In this document: positions 33,077 to 35,403 of the stretch, one piece after another
How the letters are laid out: every line of letters begins with the position of its first letter
Numbering within the stretch: position 1 is the first letter of the stretch
Assembly (NCBI GenBank): GCA_016935365.1
Contig: JAFGRB010000059.1
Span: forward strand, 1-35,403
Length of the DNA: 35,403 nt
Source of the DNA: Deltaproteobacteria bacterium
GTDB taxonomy: Bacteria; Myxococcota; B64-G9
Direction of reading: 5' to 3'
The notes under the pieces: model-generated
Told to the model about the DNA's origin: nothing
What the model saw: only the letters and a program-made list of their open reading frames with translations
Database searches by the model: none
Program-made: the position numbers and the translations under genes

Positions 33077-35403
33077 ATGAGGGCTTTGCGGGGCTTCTTT
33101 CTCCTGATCATGATGCTGGGGATGATCCCCCTGTGGACGCTCGCGGGCGTGGCCTCCGGCCTCACCTTGACCCTCTTCGCCCCCGAGCACTTCCTGGCCC
33201 TGGCGGACGAGCACAACCTGGCCACCAGGGCGACCGACTCGCTGGTGCACGAGATCCAGGAGCAGTCGGGCATCGAGGTGCCCGCGCTCGCCCGCGACCA
33301 GGTCGTCCAGAGCTTCCGATCGCCCCAGATCAAGCCCAAGGTGAGGACCCAGCTCGAACGGGCGCTGGCGCAGGCCGGCGCCTACTTCCTCGGCAATCAG
33401 GATCACCTGGTGGCCAAAGCCGAGCTCACCGAGATCAAGCGCGCCTTTCTCGACTACAACCGGGGGATGCCCGAGGAGGTCTTCGTCGAGCTGGAGCAGC
33501 GCATCGGCGAGCTGCCCGACGAGGTCGATCTGGCCGCCTCTCTCGGCCGCGGGCGGAAGGCGATCGAGCAGGTGATCGGGCCGCGCCGTTACATGCTCTG
33601 GCTGTGGACGGCCGCCCTGGGGCTGCTGTTCGTGCTCAGCTTCCTGGTCGGCCCCTTCGGCAGTGCGGCGCGCTGGATCGGGCTGGGCGGGCTCCTCGGG
33701 GGCCTGCTCACAGCCGCGGGCATGTTCACCTTCGACTGGAAGTACGGCGAGGCGATCCACCGGGCCTTCGGGGACGCCTACCTGGGCGCGGCCGGCCTCG
33801 GCGAGTGGATGAACGCCCTGGCCGACAGCGCCGTCTCCATGATCCGCAACGTCGGCTTCGGCCTGCTGGCCGCCGGCGTCGGGCTCTTCTTCCTGGGCGG
33901 CTCGGCGGGATCGCGCAAGAAGGCGGCCGAGGACGGCAAGGAGGGCAAGAACGCCAAGGACGGCAAGGCGGACGACAAGAAGAAGAAGGACGCGGCCGAC
34001 AAGCCGGCCAAGGCGGACGCGCCCCCCCGGCCGGCCCGGACGATCATCGCGGGCCTGCTGGGTCTGGCCGTGGCCTGCGGCAACGCCGGCCTGACCTGGT
34101 CCTTCGTGCGCTCCTTCGAGCTGCCGGAGCTGCAGGCCGCGGATCAGGACCTGGTGGCGGCCCTGGGCCTGAGCGAGCTGCTCGAGCAGGGCGATCGGCT
34201 GGTCGGGATCGTCATGGACGCCGGCAAGCCGGCCGCCAAGGCCAAGCTCAGGGCCTACCCGGTCATCGACATGGGCTCGCGGATCATCGGGCCGGCCGTC
34301 GAGGGCGAGGCCTACAAGTCGGGCCGCTTCTCGCTCAAGGTCCCGGCCGGGGGCGTGTACCTGCTGGAGGCCGGCCAGACGGCCGCGGACTGGGCTGCGG
34401 GCAAGGGCAAGCGGGACGCCCGGCTGGTCGACCTGTCGCTGCCCGGCGACGGGCAGAAGATCGAGCTGGTGCTCAAGCCGGCGGCCGCCCCGGCGAGCGA
34501 GGTCGTCTCCGCGGACGGGCAGGCGGGCGCCGCCGTGCCGGTCGAGCCGGCCGAGCCGCTCGAGCTGGCCAGCTACCAGGCCAAGCAGCGCCGCTACGAG
34601 GAGCGCCTGGCCGCCCTGCAGGCCGCCCGCGGCAAGCTCCCCCCGGACCAGCGCAGCGAGCTCCTGGAGTCCGCGCTCGACCAGCTCCTGGAGCGCCAGC
34701 AGGGCCTGTCCCAGCTCCTGATCCAGGCCCGGGCACCGTGGTTGATGGCGAGCGGCGGCTCGGTCACCGCCGACGAGGTCGAGCGCATCGTCGACGAGCT
34801 GGTGCTCGGCGACCAGTCCAGCCAGCGCTTCGCCAGCCAGGCCTGGAAGACCGAGGTCCTGACCCGCGTGCGGGCCGAGACGCACAAGAAGGTCCAGGCG
34901 CTGGCGCGCGAGACGCTCGGCAAGGCCGTGCCGCAAGTCGAGAAGAAGATCCAGGCCAGCGCCGAGCGCGACTGCCTCGAGGACCTCGACAACCGCTTCG
35001 TCCAGTTCCAGACCGCCTGGCTCAACGAGCTCAAGGGAGGCGTGCTCGAGCGCGTCCAGCCCTTCCGCCAGCACCTGGATGCGCAGCTGGCGCGCAAGGT
35101 CGCCGGGGCGGTCTTCGCCCGGGTGGCCGGCCGGCAGGACGCACGCCGCTTCGTGGACGAGTTCGAGAGCCTGCACGCCTCCTGGGCGAGCTGCCGGCAG
35201 CAGCTCGAGACGGTGCTTGTCGGGATCCGGGACGCCAAGCAGCGCGAGGAGCAGAGCACCGGCAAGAAGGTGAGCTGGAAGCGGGCCATCGAGCTGCAAG
35301 AGAAGGGCGGCTTCACGCCGCCGCCCGAGCCCGTCGCGCCGCCCGAGCCCGCGCCGCCCGAGCCCGCGCCGCCCGAGCCCGCGCCGCCCGAGCCCGCGCC
35401 GCC
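33077..35403 (+). CDS. Large multi-domain membrane protein, 3' end cut by the window
   Basis: A continuous frame of 775 codons from ATG 33077 (GGGGAG upstream) with no stop before the edge. An N-terminal helix (about 5-32) leads to a roughly 140-residue extracytoplasmic helical domain (LTLFAPEHFLALADEHN onward), then three helices (about 173-193, 200-219, 256-275). A Lys/Asp/Ala low-complexity linker (279-318) and a fifth helix (about 322-345) follow. Residues about 372-430 form a carboxypeptidase regulatory-like beta-sandwich (LVGIVMDAGKPAAKAKLRAY). Then comes a long helical, partly coiled-coil region, and finally Pro/Glu repeats (PPEPA). The N-terminal part resembles uncharacterised membrane proteins of other deltaproteobacteria and chloroflexi. 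Function unknown; it may link an envelope complex to the membrane. Long minus-strand frames here are shadows. Confidence 0.8.
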   Translation, partial: MRALRGFFLLIMMLGMIPLWTLAGVASGLTLTLFAPEHFLALADEHNLATRATDSLVHEIQEQSGIEVPALARDQVVQSFRSPQIKPKVRTQLERALAQAGAYFLGNQDHLVAKAELTEIKRAFLDYNRGMPEEVFVELEQRIGELPDEVDLAASLGRGRKAIEQVIGPRRYMLWLWTAALGLLFVLSFLVGPFGSAARWIGLGGLLGGLLTAAGMFTFDWKYGEAIHRAFGDAYLGAAGLGEWMNALADSAVSMIRNVGFGLLAAGVGLFFLGGSAGSRKKAAEDGKEGKNAKDGKADDKKKKDAADKPAKADAPPRPARTIIAGLLGLAVACGNAGLTWSFVRSFELPELQAADQDLVAALGLSELLEQGDRLVGIVMDAGKPAAKAKLRAYPVIDMGSRIIGPAVEGEAYKSGRFSLKVPAGGVYLLEAGQTAADWAAGKGKRDARLVDLSLPGDGQKIELVLKPAAAPASEVVSADGQAGAAVPVEPAEPLELASYQAKQRRYEERLAALQAARGKLPPDQRSELLESALDQLLERQQGLSQLLIQARAPWLMASGGSVTADEVERIVDELVLGDQSSQRFASQAWKTEVLTRVRAETHKKVQALARETLGKAVPQVEKKIQASAERDCLEDLDNRFVQFQTAWLNELKGGVLERVQPFRQHLDAQLARKVAGAVFARVAGRQDARRFVDEFESLHASWASCRQQLETVLVGIRDAKQREEQSTGKKVSWKRAIELQEKGGFTPPPEPVAPPEPAPPEPAPPEPAPPEPAP
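35339..35403 (+). repeat. 15-bp tandem repeat encoding PPEPA
   Basis: Units CCGCCCGAGCCCGCG start at 35339, 35354, 35369 and 35384, and a fifth begins at 35399 and is cut off by the window. An 18-base variant unit (PPEPVA) precedes them. The units are exactly identical, so copy number may vary between strains. Confidence 0.9.

Noticed and set aside
30890..35299. A 1469-codon open frame on the minus strand
   Set aside because: Only the part up to ATG 32470 has a Shine-Dalgarno sequence, lipoprotein signal and natural composition. The rest is Leu/Gly/Arg/Gln-rich and mirrors the plus-strand genes at 32594 and 33077.

Overview
The window is very GC-rich, chromosomal-looking bacterial DNA with mostly G/C third codon positions, divergently arranged short operons and many large secreted proteins. 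It encodes at least five lipoproteins, several with Asp/Cys-rich calcium-type repeats or the CGNG-type cysteine-rich repeats familiar from myxobacteria, together with PEGA, PKD, VCBS/FG-GAP, CUB and P-domain proteins and HEAT repeats. This points to Myxococcota or a related deltaproteobacterial lineage. That is an inference from domain style: no rRNA, tRNA or marker gene is present to settle it.

Layout. (1) 1-4429, rightward: the 3' part of a secreted cysteine-repeat/VCBS propeller protein, a PEGA-domain membrane protein, and a calcineurin-like phosphoesterase carrying two membrane helices between its catalytic motifs. (2) 4430-4931: an eroded repeat-protein gene and an inverted pair of composite hairpin repeats. 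(3) 4932-8460, leftward: a tight operon reading SxtJ-like membrane protein, DUF5989-like miniprotein, NodU/CmcH-type carbamoyltransferase and PrsW-type intramembrane protease. It is driven by a near-consensus sigma-70 promoter that would make the first message leaderless. A membrane-anchored SGNH protein diverges from it (8536-9696). (4) 9858-18314, rightward: three lipoproteins (CUB plus P-domain; five cysteine repeats plus five PPC-like modules; eleven Asp/Cys repeats plus three copies of an unrecognised domain) and a beta-barrel-like protein. The first lies behind a well-formed sigma-54 promoter with two inverted repeats upstream. (5) 18344-21018, leftward: two translationally coupled, membrane-anchored SGNH hydrolases. 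(6) 21137-23950, rightward: two tandem paralogous polytopic membrane proteins that look GT-C-like. (7) 23947-25018: a DUF2934 protein, an internally deleted esterase pseudogene and an orphan gene. (8) 25029-32470, leftward: a HEAT-repeat protein, a PKD/metal-binding/glycine-rich lipoprotein, an alpha/beta hydrolase and a large unknown lipoprotein. (9) 32594-35403, rightward: a small lipoprotein and a large multi-domain membrane protein that runs off the window.

Together the region looks devoted to the cell envelope and surface. The carbamoyltransferase cassette, three anchored SGNH proteins and two GT-C-like proteins would suit synthesis and decoration of a surface glycan or lipid, and the repeat lipoproteins are candidate surface or adhesive proteins. 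The most interesting candidate systems are the SxtJ-DUF5989-NodU-PrsW/SGNH locus and the lipoprotein island behind the sigma-54 promoter. No CRISPR array, transposase, phage gene or RNA gene was seen.
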